Part shown: positions 46,779 to 58,534 of the stretch, one piece after another
Layout of the letters: each line of letters opens with the position of its first letter
Numbering within the stretch: the first letter of the stretch is position 1
Assembly (NCBI GenBank): GCA_036971715.1
Contig: JAVHJL010000008.1
Coordinates: 1,178,001 to 1,242,000 of the forward strand
DNA length: 64,000 nucleotides
Direction of reading: 5' to 3'
Source: Arthrobotrys musiformis
Lineage: Eukaryota > Ascomycota > Orbiliomycetes > Orbiliales > Orbiliaceae
Translations under genes and position numbers: made by a program
The notes under the pieces: model-generated
The model's input: the letters and a program-made list of their open reading frames with translations, nothing else
What the model was told of the DNA's origin: nothing
Databases searched by the model: none

Positions 46779-48516
46779 CTAACGACGAGGCCCACCAGCG
46801 CCCCCAAACATCGACGCCATTTGTGACATCATCTTGTTCATATCCATACCCCCGGCACCGCCAGCGCCACCCAGTGCCCGCATCATAGATGCCATATCCA
46901 TACCTCCGGGCCCTGGCGCGCCAGCTCCCATAGCCTGCATCCTCTTCTGCATTGCCGCGAGCTGTTGGGGATTCGGTGCTCCTCTTCCCATACCTCCCTG
47001 CTGCATCGCCTTCATGCCTCCCTTCATTTTCTTTGCCATCTGTGCCATCATTTTGTGCTGTGTTAGCACATCCTCCACTTCTCTTACTGATGTACCAGAC
47101 CCGCGGGCGATTCTTGTCATCCGCTCGGGCTGTTGTACAAACACCTTGCCGTCCGAATCTAGCTCCTTTGTTGTCATGCTGTCCATGATATACATCATGC
47201 GCTTTAACTTCTGGCTTCCCTCCTCGTCTCCAACATCACCCATCAGGTTTGATAAACCGGGGATCATGCCAGCCATTTTAGAGAGCGGCCCCATTTTCAT
47301 GATATTGGTTAATTGATCTCGAAGATCACGAACCGCTGTTTCATCATGATTAGCATGCTTTACTCGTTGTGAGAGTAAGTATAAAAATTAAAGGAACTTA
47401 CTGAATAGACCCTCCGCAATATGCTTCATTGTATCCTTCTGGTCCAATTTTAATGACTGGACATGCTCCACCAACCCCTGCATATCACCCATACCAAGCA
47501 ATTTCGAGATGTACCTCTGCGGCTCGAACCTTTCCATATCTAGTATATGTTCACCTGTACCAATGAATACAATTGGGGTTTTTGTTGCGGCAACGCTGTA
47601 CCACAGTTAGCATTGATGATATTAGATCTTGGCGGTATTTTGATGAGCACTTACGCAGATATAGCACCACCACCTGCAGCATGACCGTCTGTTTTTGTAA
47701 TAACAATGGCACCGAAATCTGCACTCTCCTTAAACGCTTTACTCTGTGCTTCCGCCTGCTGTCCAATACTCGCGTCCAGAACCATGATGGTTTGATCGGG
47801 CCTCACGGCCTCCTGTATCTGTACCATTTCGGCGAATAGTTCAGTTTCTTGGCGATGTCTTCCAGAAGTATCTACTATGATAATCTCGAATTTCTCCTTT
47901 TTGAACTTGTCGACGCCGTCCTTGGCTACTTTCACAGGATCTTTCTCTGTATACGATCCAAAATATGGCACTTTGGCCTTGGTCGCATTCTGCTTCAACT
48001 GATCAAACGCACCGGCTCTGAACGTGTCGGCACACACCAAGCAAGCCTTGAACCCCCGTGCATGATACCATCTCGCCAGCTTGGTACACGTTGTCGTCTT
48101 TCCGGAACCCTGTAACCCCACAAACATGATAACATTCGACTTGCCCTTCTTCGGCTTGTAAGGTTCTGAATGCGAGTCCACCAGTCGGCATAACTCGTCG
48201 AAGACCGCCTTTTGGATTATCCTCTTCTTGTTGACGCCCTGGCCGAGTTCTTTGAAGTTTACGGTTTGTCGGATGGATTTACGTAGATTGGCGACGAGCT
48301 TGACGTTGACATCGGCTTCGACGAGGGCGTTACCGATTTCCTTGATCATGCCATCGAAAGCCTGAGTTACGTATCAACGAATACAATTAGCATTGGCTTA
48401 GAAGGTGTGATATGATAGGTTGACGGGGCCTGCTGTACCTTCTCATCGACGACATTCGAGCGTGTGAGGTCCTGGACAGCGGAATTGATCCGCCGCCCCA
48501 AATCGGCGAGAACCAT
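46779..48516 (-). CDS. SRP54: Signal recognition particle subunit SRP54
   Basis: Four exons on the minus strand (48516-48439, 48361-47655, 47595-47402, 47335-46779) encode 511 residues. The start MVLADLGRRINSAVQDLTRS is the N domain. The GTPase G domain has the P-loop GLQGSGKTT (near residue 108), the DTFRAGAFDQLKQN box, DTSGRH and TKTDGHAAGGG. The C-terminal M domain is rich in Met, Gly and Gln and ends FGGAGGPRR; it binds signal peptides and SRP RNA. SRP54 targets ribosomes making secretory proteins to the ER. The length and order of domains are normal. All three introns are GT-AG and leave the frame intact. Confidence 0.97.
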
Positions 48517-49768
48517 AGCGGGAGGGCGTCGTCTTCGTTAAGTCGGTATTAAAGTTCGTGGTTTATGTGGGGTCGAAGAGACGAGCTTGCGGTCGTATGC
48601 GTGGAAGAGTTGAGCTAGGATGGGATATGTAATGAGAGTGATCCTGACGAGGGTATTAGTGGCAAGCTGTCGCAGACTGAATGCCTTAGCACGAAGGCTT
48701 GGCGAAGACTGTTGCTCTGCCTGTACCTTGTTTCGAGGCAACGCAGAAAACCCAACATCTCAAAACGGCTCCAAGAGACTCGTTCCGAGACTACAATTGA
48801 ATCTACCCGATAGCGAAGTATCATATTCGAAGATTGGGAATTTGTGCATTATAACGAGGATTTAGAGGGGCAAGCTACCGAAGGATAGGTATATATATTC
48901 GAGTTGAAAATGTGGGTTTGGTTGTCTACTACTTTCACTCGTCTATCGATAATCGGAATACAAATAACATTTACCTAGCCCAGTACCTGGTTGAAACTGT
49001 CCTTGATAACCCTGGAATTAGTAGCACAGGGCCCTTTTAAGCCTGAAATATTGGTCGGTTGGAGCCAGAGATCTTAGCTTTCGAGTGCCTAGGTTACGTT
49101 AGCTATCTGGACCTGGAACTCGAACAAACTGGGACCCGCGGCATGATGTATCAGAGTATAGAATTTGGAGGGCATACTATCTATTATAATAGGTTTTCTA
49201 CGTACATCCCGCGGGTAGGCGTTTATTATATCACCGTGTTCAGGAGATTCCTCAGGATGTACATCTGACAAGTGCAAGTCCAATACGCAATGTGGATTGT
49301 ATAGCGCTATATATCTTATACAACACTCTGACCTCCCACCTCGAAATCTAATCGTCGTTGCAGCACGACCATTTCTTTACCAAATTTTCTAATTTTTGGT
49401 TAGTTCGAACGGATGAATCTTAAGCTAGATCTGATAACCCAGGCTAGCGTAGCGTTCAAACTCTAAAACTAATGATAACCATGTGAAGTTATCATCAAAG
49501 AAAGTGACGGTGTTGCACTAGCCACACATGAGGCTCAGCTGTGCTACCCAGCCCGAATTTGAGAAAAATCTCAACCTCAAAAAATCAAACACCGCCACAA
49601 CATCCTCATTGCGTCGAAAACCCACATACCCAACTTACATAGGCACATTACAATCCCGAAAATGCACAACTTATAGCCGGCTTCTCTGGAACTCGACATC
49701 CCCGATTGGTTAATTAAAGAGCGAACATCAGCCTGCAGGCGGTCTATTGGCCGCAAACCCCTTTCACA
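48517..49768. promoter_or_regulatory. Divergent promoter region, SRP54 and MRPL1
   Basis: This 1.25-kb spacer lies between divergent starts. Two ATTGG (inverted CCAAT) pentamers sit close to the MRPL1 start at 49705-49709 and 49746-49750. No gene is seen. Confidence 0.45.
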
Positions 49769-50862
49769 ATGGCATCCTCGATATCAATATGCCGCGCCTG
49801 CCTCACAAGGCCCTCCACCACACTCATGGGCAGCACCCCACGTCTCCTTCGACCGACTTCCGATATTCAGCGACTGCTACTCCCTACAACATCGACCGTC
49901 CAATCTCTAATACTCACCTCTGCATTCTCGACAACCCCGGCCCTCCCAGCCGGCGGCGGCGCCGTCAACCGCGCCAAAATGAAGTCCTCGAAGCTAAAGC
50001 AGACCAAGAAGAAGAAGGCGAAAACCCACTTCAAAATCTGGAATCATGCCGAACTCCCCAAGTACGCCCTCACCGAGGCCATGCGCTACATCCGCGCCTT
50101 CGAGGTTGGAAACGATTTGCGACAGGCGAAGTACGACCTTGCGGTTAAGATTTATACGGTGAAGAACGGGCCTGCGGTGAAGAATAGGATACAGCTGCCG
50201 AAGGCTGTGAATACCGATATCAGGATTTGTGTATTCGCGGATGGGAAGAAGGCTGAAGCTGCTAGAGAGGCCGGTGCGGTGGTTGTGGGAACGAAGGATG
50301 TCTGGGAACAGGTAGGTCTTTGCTCTATTTCGAATGAATTCATCTATCGGACTATCGGATACTGATTACGGCATAAATGATAAATTAGATCAAGGAAGGT
50401 GTCATCAACTTCGACCGTGTGATCTGTGCCAGCGATGTCTTCCAGGAGTTCCAAAAGACCGGTTTGGGTCGTGTGTTAGGTCCCAGAGGCCTCATGCCGT
50501 CCCCTCGTACGGGTACCGTAGTCACTAACCCCGCTGCCATCATTTCCGCCATGATTGGTGCATCCGAATATCGTGAACGTCAGGGTGTGGTTAGAATCGC
50601 AATTGGACAATTGGGTTTTACACCGGACGAATTGAGGGACAATATCAAGGTGTTTATGGATCAATTGGCAAAGGATTTGGCTAGGATCGAAGATTTTGAT
50701 AAGAGAATCAATGAGGTCGTGCTGGGTAGTACACATAGCCCCTCGTTCAGCTTAAGCGGTGAGTTTGAGAATATTGGGCGAGAGGAGGACTTTGATATCA
50801 CGCCGGAGGCGGTTGAAGGAGCTGAGGCAACAGAAGCTACGCCAGTGGCGGCAGTTGCGTAG
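49769..50862 (+). CDS. MRPL1: Mitochondrial ribosomal protein L1 (uL1m)
   Basis: Two exons (49769-50311 and 50389-50862) encode 338 residues. The N-terminus (MASSISICRACLTRPSTTLM, and so on) is a mitochondrial targeting peptide. A basic linker (KSSKLKQTKKKKAKTHFKIW) precedes the L1 fold, which contains PKAVNTDIRICVFADGKKAE, GLGRVLGPRGLMPSPRTGTV and DELRDNIKVFMDQLAKD. The GPRGLMPxPxxGT signature is the L1 family hallmark. The protein belongs to the L1 stalk of the large mitochondrial ribosomal subunit. The acidic C-terminal tail (EAVEGAEATEATPVAAVA) is an extension. The gene converges on COG2 with 161 bp between stops. Confidence 0.94.
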
Positions 50863-51023
50863 AGACGTCGTCCTTTTTTTGTATCATTACATGCTATATA
50901 GTGTCTATATTGGGGTATCAGAGATTGTACATATTACAGAAAGAAGAAAAAAGAAATGGATGCCGCTTCCATCAGATATCGTGTCGAAGGCTCATAAAAA
51001 ACAGAAAAACGAGTATAGTTGGT

Positions 51024-51969
51024 TCACTTCCTCCCCTTCAGCGTTTTGACAGCATCCCCCGTCCCTCCTACTTCACTCCAGAGCTTGAGAATCTCAACTA
51101 ACCGGCCCTCAAGATCCTTCTTCTCATCTTCGCTTAATTCTTCATCTTTCAGTTCAGCTCTGCATTCCTTTAACGCTCTAGAGAGATCGTCTGAGAGCGT
51201 CTGCCTTGCCCGTTTCAGTCTTCCCCCTTGCGCTTTGACGAAGGGATGAGTAGGCGGGATCTTCGAAAGCACATGTTTAAGATATAAATATGACGTCACC
51301 AGCTTCTGTAGCCGTGGGAGGGAAGTAAGAGAGGAGTTTGAGGTTTCGTCAAGATCCAGAGTTAGGATGTGGTCATCGTGAGCTTCTTGTTGGCCCTTTA
51401 ATAGCAGGAGAGATTCCAGCTGCGAGAGACGGGCGTCGAAGGTTAATAGATTTCGAGCGAGGGCCTATTATAACATCTGTCAGTCCAGCACAAAAAAAGC
51501 AAGGACAAATAGAATCAAGGGGGAAAGAATCTAGTCAGACCTTTTTTCTAGCAACCTCCTTCTTAACCGCCATATCTTTCTCCATCTCACCCGCAACCTT
51601 GACAATTTTCTCTTTAACACCCTCGATCTCTCTCGCGAACCCCATAACTCCAAGTTTTAAATCATTGACCCTCCCCTCGCCACCCCTCAGACTACTTCCC
51701 AACCCTACGAAATCCGCATAGTCGCGATTCACGAGCTCCACGAGCTCCCGTTCTAGATCATTCGACCGTGTTCGCAGCTCAGCGCGAAGGTCTTCGAGCG
51801 TTTGATGTCGGTGTAAGCTCGCGAGGTAGCTTGATGCGGAGAAGTCCGTGGTTGTGAAGGCGGATCGCGGAAGAGGCTGTGGGAACGGGAGGGATGAGAA
51901 GTCGTCTTCCGGGTCGGAGTCTGAGGTGGAAGTGGCGAGGAGGAGTGTGGGTCTTGAGCGCGCGGTCAT
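51024..51969 (-). CDS. COG2: Conserved oligomeric Golgi complex subunit COG2
   Basis: Two exons (51969-51541 and 51464-51024) encode 289 residues. The N-terminal motif PLPRSAFTTTDFSASSYLAS, then LHRHQTLEDLRAELRTRSND and VELVNRDYADFVGLGSSLRG, is the conserved start of COG2, including the F-x-A-D-x-F-like segment. A coiled-coil region follows (REIEGVKEKIVKVAGEMEKD), then the second exon with helical heptads (LLTFDARLSQLESLLLLKGQ). Filamentous-fungal COG2 proteins are short compared with animal ones, and this length fits. COG2 is in lobe A of the complex that tethers retrograde vesicles at the Golgi. The intron has an uncommon GTCTGA donor. Confidence 0.9.
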
Positions 51970-54339
51970 GATGGCTGATGTGTGTGTCTGTCTATATGCA
52001 CGGAAAGGGCAGAGCGACTGTCGCTGGAGCTGGTCGAGTTAGGAGTGGCCTTTAGCAACACCAAAACCACAACATCTGCTCGTCCACCGAGCTAACCTCA
52101 CGTTGATATCCTAGCTTCATGTATATACAAGTGCTCATTTCAACAGGTGTATATTCGAGAGTGCATTGATCCGTTGACTTATGTTCACTGCTATTTGGGC
52201 AATATGCTCTATTAACTTCGTCATTTAATCAAGTATCTGCCATTGCAATTTTTAATCGTGCACATGCACTATCAGTTGAGATGACATTATATTATAAGAC
52301 TTGTATTGATATCGATATACCACAGGCGATATATAATTCACAAGAGTTCTCGAAAGAGCTCGGAACCCGCCCCGCTTTACGAAACCAATATAACCTTGAG
52401 GTTGGGAAACTGTACATGTATGACAACGATAGCTTCGCGGAGCAATACTATGAAATAAGGCAGCTAGTGGGCCCACGTGGGCACAGCTGGGTTCGATTCT
52501 GTGCCATTGGCGATCGTGAAATTGGGATTTTGCAGTTAGTTAGTACTAGTATCCCTATAAAATTTGGCCTGGTCGGCATATTTCAGCGGCAAGTTAGGAC
52601 TCCGTCAAAGCAAAACGAGGGTAACCTGAGATTCCGGGTAGCCTCCCTTGCGCCGGCCTTAACACTCCACCGAGTCGCAGGCCAAGGGGGGGTTATTGAT
52701 CAATAAAATTATTATATTACCTAAAATCCGACTCATGTCGTGGCTGGGCCCGAGTCGAAAGCCTGGCCAAGGGTGTTCTTGTAATTGAGTTAAGCACCTT
52801 GTAAGGCAGCTGCGGGCAGGCTGCTAGTTGGCTAAAGGCCAGTCGGCTGCGTGAAGCACCGATAGGTCCACATTCTTTGACGCTATGAAGCAGAAATACC
52901 CGAGAAACATGGCTTTTGTCGGACCATGCTGCGCGGTAATTGTGGCATGCTGTCGGCCTTTGGGGTTATCTTGGAGCTCTCTCTGTCTCTTTCTCCCTTC
53001 GTAAATTGTCAGATTGTCGGTCAGCCCCCAGATACCAAGCTTGGTTTTGTATTTGCTAAAAGGATGGAGAAATAGGAAGGCCGCGAGAGGGTGGACATGT
53101 CTCGAAATTCAGCCTGTTTTTTTTCCCCTTCGTTTATGGTTTTTCATTCGTCTGGATTTGTTTGAATTTGTTTGAATGGACAGTAATTTGCTGGATGATG
53201 TGATCACCTGGCTGCTGGCGGCGGCTTCGGTTTGAGCTCCGGGAAGAATCTGGTTAGATCGATATAGCGAAAGCAAGATATTAAATTTTAAAGAGTAAAA
53301 ATGGCCGTGTTCATGACGTTGTTAAGGACGAATATCATAGGCCAGGCACGCGCATGCATTGCATTTGGGCGCCGCACACAAAATGGATGGCATGAAAACG
53401 GTTTGTTTGGCGAGTTTATTCGAGATTCGGCGCCCGGCAGCTTCGGGTTGTTCCGTGCTGATAATTAGCCTTTGGCTCACAATATCAACGAGCTTTTAAG
53501 GTGTGTCGCCCGACTAATGGCTGGTGTCCTTCTTTACTAACTCGAACCACGGTACAACTGGATCTCAACTAACAGTTCATCTGATCTTTTGTTGTGGAAA
53601 TTAATTGTTTTAAGGTTGACAGTTACCGCCTGGTAAAAAAGGCATGGTAGTTTTATAATGCCCGTGAGGATACGCGCGACATCTGATGAATATGAATATT
53701 TAGAAGTGGTTGGAAAGGCGGCCGCCCAATGGAGAATATTCAAGCGGTTTGGGGACAAGCGTATGATAACAAATTATTCTAGAATACAAAACCAACGTGT
53801 AAGGGAAAAACGAAACCCAAGAAACCGAGGCGCATGCAAGGGGACTGAAAACTGGCTAGGGATACACATGGCGATCTATTTGGTATTAAAGAGAAACAGA
53901 CTATTGGAAAAAAGCAGAACGATATGCAGGCAAAAACAGAATTAGAAAACAACTGTATCTATACTAAACCGAATTCGCGAACCGCGGAAAAGATTTCCAC
54001 CAGAGTATGCAAAAGCAAGGGAATAAGGATAACGAATCCGAAACGGAAAAAAAAAAAAGCCAAAGAAAAACCTCAGACGACCGAACTATGCAATTGCCCA
54101 ATCTATCCCTATCGTGAAAATGCCGTACCAGAAAGTAAAAGAAATTAGAGCCCCGAAAAATAACACCTGATCATAATGGCCCGAAAAAGGGAGGATATCT
54201 TGTCATGAACGAAAAAAGTTTGCGGATTGATAATGTTCGGGGTCCGGGATCCAGTAGGAGTTCGTCGGGTGATGCGGCAGATATGCGTCCTACGGCGGGC
54301 CATAACGTAACCTTCGCATGGACAGCATAAATATTCCGT
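51970..54339. other. 2.4-kb gap, no supported gene
   Basis: An ATG-initiated frame of 141 codons at 52281-52706 is present but has no recognisable features (see rejected items). The rest is broken by stops. A perfect 7-bp hairpin GGCACAG/CTGTGCC lies near 52474-52499. I see no tRNA or mobile element. Confidence 0.5.
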
Positions 54340-55350
54340 TCACCCTTCGAGATTCTTTGGTGGATCTGGCCCCGTGGTAGCAGTTGCAGTGGCATTGGAC
54401 CCAGCGGCTGCATCTACCTCATCTGGTCGTGCCCACCAACGACCACCCATTGGGTCGGGCGTACCAAAGTCTGTAAGTAACCTGAGAAGTGAGCCGTAAT
54501 TCTCTTATTATCGGGGGACGGGTTCTAGGGGAAGCAAAAGTTTCTCTCGAAAGATTTTGCCCCTCTTGGAATTCTTGAAGATGCATGCATTTTTATAACA
54601 CTGTTGCTTCGCAAATACAAGATCGCGTAACAAGGCAGTAAAGCATAAAAAACGATTTCAAAACTTCAAAAACGACAAAAGGATGCTGCAAAATATCAAT
54701 CAAGACAAAAAGACAAATATATTGTGTCTGTTCTTGCTTATGACCCCCCATGGAAGAACTGACTGTGTGGCATAAGGAAACTAACCTTGAAACTCAAAAT
54801 TCTTTGCATCTCCAACCCAGTTTCTCAACTTCTGCTTAACAAAGTGATCAAAGTCCCACTCAGCATCCTCGAGGTACTGAGTTCCCTCTGTCCAAATATA
54901 AGTTCCCGCCATAAGAGTCTCCCCAGTCTCCCTTCCAGAGTGACTGGTATCCAAGTTCCTCTCATCAGCTATAAGAGAAACTTTAACTTGTCTCCTCTCA
55001 TACTCGTGCCCCTCAAAGCTATCCAGACGATCAATATCCATTTTGGATAGACCCTCAACGACCGTCCCACGGACAGAATTGCCAGTTTGGGCAATCACGC
55101 CGGGGTAGTCTACGTTCTTGACGCGGTGACGGCAATGGTCGTGCAAGATTGCCGGGCGGATACGCAGACGGTCCCGCTGCCATGGATCTGGGTGCTGAGT
55201 GCCATAGATGACTCGGCTAAGAATTGGGAAAGCCATGAGGGTCCCTACTAGCTGTCAATCCAAAGCTTCTTAAATTTTATGTCTATGGGAGGGAAATAAT
55301 TATTTACCATAGAAGAAGCAGGTGTAGGTTTCTTCCTCCATATTAGTCAT
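54340..55350 (-). CDS. AIG2/gamma-glutamylcyclotransferase-like protein
   Basis: Three exons on the minus strand (55350-55308, 55244-54786, 54470-54340) encode 210 residues. The start MTNMEEETYTCFFYGTLMAF carries the YGTL motif that forms the substrate loop of the GGCT-like fold. The central MDIRDxxE-type region reads RLDSFEGHEYERRQVKVSLI, whose Glu is the likely catalytic acid. It belongs to the AIG2-like branch common in fungi and plants; true substrates are unknown. The last intron (315 nt) has a GTTAGT donor whose TAG is an in-frame stop, so an unspliced transcript ends at FEFQG after 168 residues. The spliced form adds DFGTPDPMGGRWWARPDEVD and a Thr/Ala/Pro tail. Confidence 0.87.
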
Positions 55351-58300
55351 AGCTGTGGCTTCGATTGTGTTGTAATTTGATTATGTTGAGGAGGGTTTTC
55401 TGGTTTCTATATCTCTCTCTACTCTATAGAGTTTATGAAGGCGGCGATAGTTATATGAAAGCAAAACCACTGAGTTAAAGTTGCGAAGCTGGCTGTATTA
55501 TATATTGATCTAATGGTGTGGATGGGAGGTAGTGAGGATCTGGGATGGAAGGGAAAAAAGGGTGCGAGAAGCTAGCAGATTTATATTGCGGCCGTGGGTG
55601 GTCGGAGTCTGGCGAAGGCAAGGTCAGGTAAGGTAAGGCAAGGCAAGCACGACTCCCATACAACCACAACCACAACCACAGGGGATTTAACTTTTGATTT
55701 TGACTCAGGGCAGCACAGTTCCTTCCGCTCATTTCGCACCGGTCCCCCGGGCCAATCCTGATCAGAAACAGAGAAAGGAAAAGCTCCCACAAAAAAAAAA
55801 AAAAAAAGAAAGAAAAAGTAAAAGAAAGTCAACGGGAAGCTGGCTGGGTTCTGGAAAAACAAAAAGAACATCTCGGAGCTTTACTTTTTCGCTCGGGAAG
55901 AAAGGAAATTTGTGGGCCTATGATATCAATGGGTCCAGGTTCACGTCCAGGTCCGGGAGAATTGGATTGCTACTTACCATGGATGGCCTGGTCCACACTG
56001 GTCCCAACCAGACCTCTGATCCGGTGACCGGCCTTATCGTCGCAACTGTCGATTCGATTCGGCTTGCTTGTCCCCTCAGCTCCGCCCTGGCCTTGTGCTT
56101 ATCGGCCCACTGGTTAGGTAACTCCATTGGCCGGCGAATCTCTTGATATCGTGCATACACGAATCCCCAAGTATGTATGTCCAATACATGCAGCCTACGT
56201 AAACCGGCATCGAAGAGACAATACGGTTTCAGATGGGCCCAACTGAAAGAAATGCTCCTGTCCAACGGTGTTATCCATGGGATCGCTTGCATACCTGCTT
56301 CGTACTTGTCCAAGCAGAGAACAGAGATACCATATTCGGCCGCACGTTTCGAAAAGCTTGTGTCAGACATGGCTAATCCATGTTTAGTCAACCTGTCCCT
56401 GTAGACGATACGCTGGTAAAACACCGCCTTCACATTAATCATCCATCGCATCGCATTCCTCGTTCTCGTCTTAGTACGGGCGTTCGACAAGCTAGCTGGT
56501 ACTTGGCATCCAATCAAGCATCAGAAACGTCACCGAGAGCCAGGAACAGACCGGACGATGCACACGTTTTTACTCTTCCTGTGCTACGCCAATTTTTTTG
56601 CGCATGCTGCTTCATGCGTACACATGGTCATCTGGACGAGCTAACTCCCAGCTGTGCTTATTCGATTCGGGGGAATCCCCACATTTAGAAGCAACGTTAT
56701 TTTCTCTGTTGTTGCTCCTTTCGACACAAAACCTCGGTTTTAAATTTTTAATAGTATTAGGACCCACCCGGACAAGCTATATTTGAGAACCGATCAGGGC
56801 TTTTCTTGCCACTCCAATCATGAAAACGCAGCCCTAAAACCGTTTATGATTACTCTGCCTAAGCGATCGTCCCAAACGCCTGGCTTTCACCAAGTTTTCT
56901 CTCTCTTTCGTGTAATAGCCGTTCGAGTGATGTTGGTGCACAAAGCCAGGCGAGATTGTTACAGGCGGGAGGATAGCCATGTCACGGACGGGTTGATAGG
57001 ACCCGAACCGGAGAATGTACCGAATGGGAAAACATTTGACGGCTGTAGCCTGACCCATTGATAGGTGTAATGCGACTCATTTCGCATTAATTTTCGTGTT
57101 AAAGAACAGCATGCACCGGGTATCGCGTGCCTGGTCTTGCGGGATCGAACCCATGCTATCGATCTTTCTATATCAGAGCTCAGATATATGCCGCATCAAC
57201 GAGCTAGCCAGAGCTTCAGCAGCTGCAGGCCTGAGTAAGACGGCAAACCGGCAGCAGAAAGAAGATTATCGGAAGGGGACAGATCGCATAAGCTCGAGCT
57301 TGTTTCCAGGCTGTACAAGGCACAATGGCAGCTCGCGCTCCGCATTGTCGAAACCGATTCATCATGACTAAGAATGGCTTCGATCGATGCTTATCTTGGG
57401 GTTCGTGAATAATCGCCAAGCGCAGCCTGGGTGATGCAGATGTCACAAGTTTGGCCCCATGCGGGAAATTGACATTGGCGAAGAGTATACATAGGTAGGA
57501 GACAATTACTAATTGCTGGAAACAAAGAGAGGAAAGGTTAAACGGTGGATGCTGAGTGGTTGCGGCTTCGCTCGGGAGAAGCTACAGGATCTCGGGATAC
57601 TTGTTCGGAATGCGATGTCACCCCGTCGACTGCAAACCCAAACCACACGCGACCAAAAATAAACTGGCGAGAATGCTGCAAAGTTTCGAGACGCATTGAA
57701 GCATGGCTTAGGCTTAGTTAGGCTGACCCGTTCATTCCCTTTCGACAAAGAATCCGATGCCGAGAAACATAAGTACTATGTACTCACACTGTACGCAGTC
57801 AAGCCGACGGGAGCACTGGACGGGACCGGAAATGAAATTTTCAGCAGCTAAGTCAGTAACTGTAACTGATAGAACAGAGACACAGTTGCAGTCTGACAAG
57901 GATGACCGATGTTGCCGTTTGTTTGTGTGACCAACTGCTTGCGGCATCTGCGGCGAATCGCCCGATTTGGCAGCGGCCGAGGTTGCTGTGGAGACCTGCA
58001 ACGCAGCGCTTTGTTGTGGGTCGTGGGGTCTGTCGCTCGGCTTCATATGTTGGTTACCAGCCCCGATTCGAGTATAGCGACGTCTTGTTGACTTCATTAT
58101 CAACACAACAGCAATCTCATCCCATCTGGTCGGGTATATCTATCTATCTTTATCATCATCCCGGCCGGGACCCTCTTTGGTCTGCCCTTTCCCACACATA
58201 CAATCCACCACGGACGACCATCTACGGACGGACATATACCGACACTTAGACATCGCATCGCATTGGCTCAATTGATGCTTCGTTAATGCGACAGCGGCGG

Positions 58301-58534
58301 CGACAATAACGAGATTACCACCATCGCCACCCGAATCGCCATATATCATTCGATAAGAGATACCCATTGGTCCCTCTACCCGACCCGAAAGAAAGAGTTC
58401 CTCCCTGGAATAGGCACTTATCCTTGTGGCCGACCTTCTTCATCCTTACCTTCGTCCGTTACGACTAGCATCATCTTGCTTCTTGGGTTTATGCTTCCGA
58501 TATCGCTTCTGCAGGAATCCAAATCGACGATATA
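55351..58534. other. 3.2-kb gap, upstream of CYK3
   Basis: Contains an A-run at 55790-55807, CCACAA and AAGGC short repeats (near 55615-55680), and several ~150-200-codon open frames without ATG starts or recognisable sequence. A weak tRNA-like segment lies near 57120-57215 on the minus strand (rejected). The right part presumably holds the CYK3 promoter and leader. Confidence 0.5.

Noticed and set aside
52474..52499. Hairpin with GGTTCGATT resembling a tRNA T-arm
   Set aside because: The 7-bp stem encloses a 12-nt loop, not a T-arm, and no cloverleaf can be built around it.
52281..52706. ATG-started 141-codon plus-strand frame
   Set aside because: No recognisable domain, no neighbouring exons, and length within what a 2.4-kb non-coding gap yields by chance.
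55918..56517. Open minus-strand frame of about 199 codons
   Set aside because: It begins without an ATG, shows no family features, and plus-strand frames are also open here, so it looks like chance.
57120..57215. tRNA-like segment on the minus strand (A-box-like TGGCTAGCTC and B-box GGTTCGATCC)
   Set aside because: The T stem has only 3-4 pairs, the acceptor strands mismatch and the anticodon arm has the wrong loop size. At most a degraded relic.
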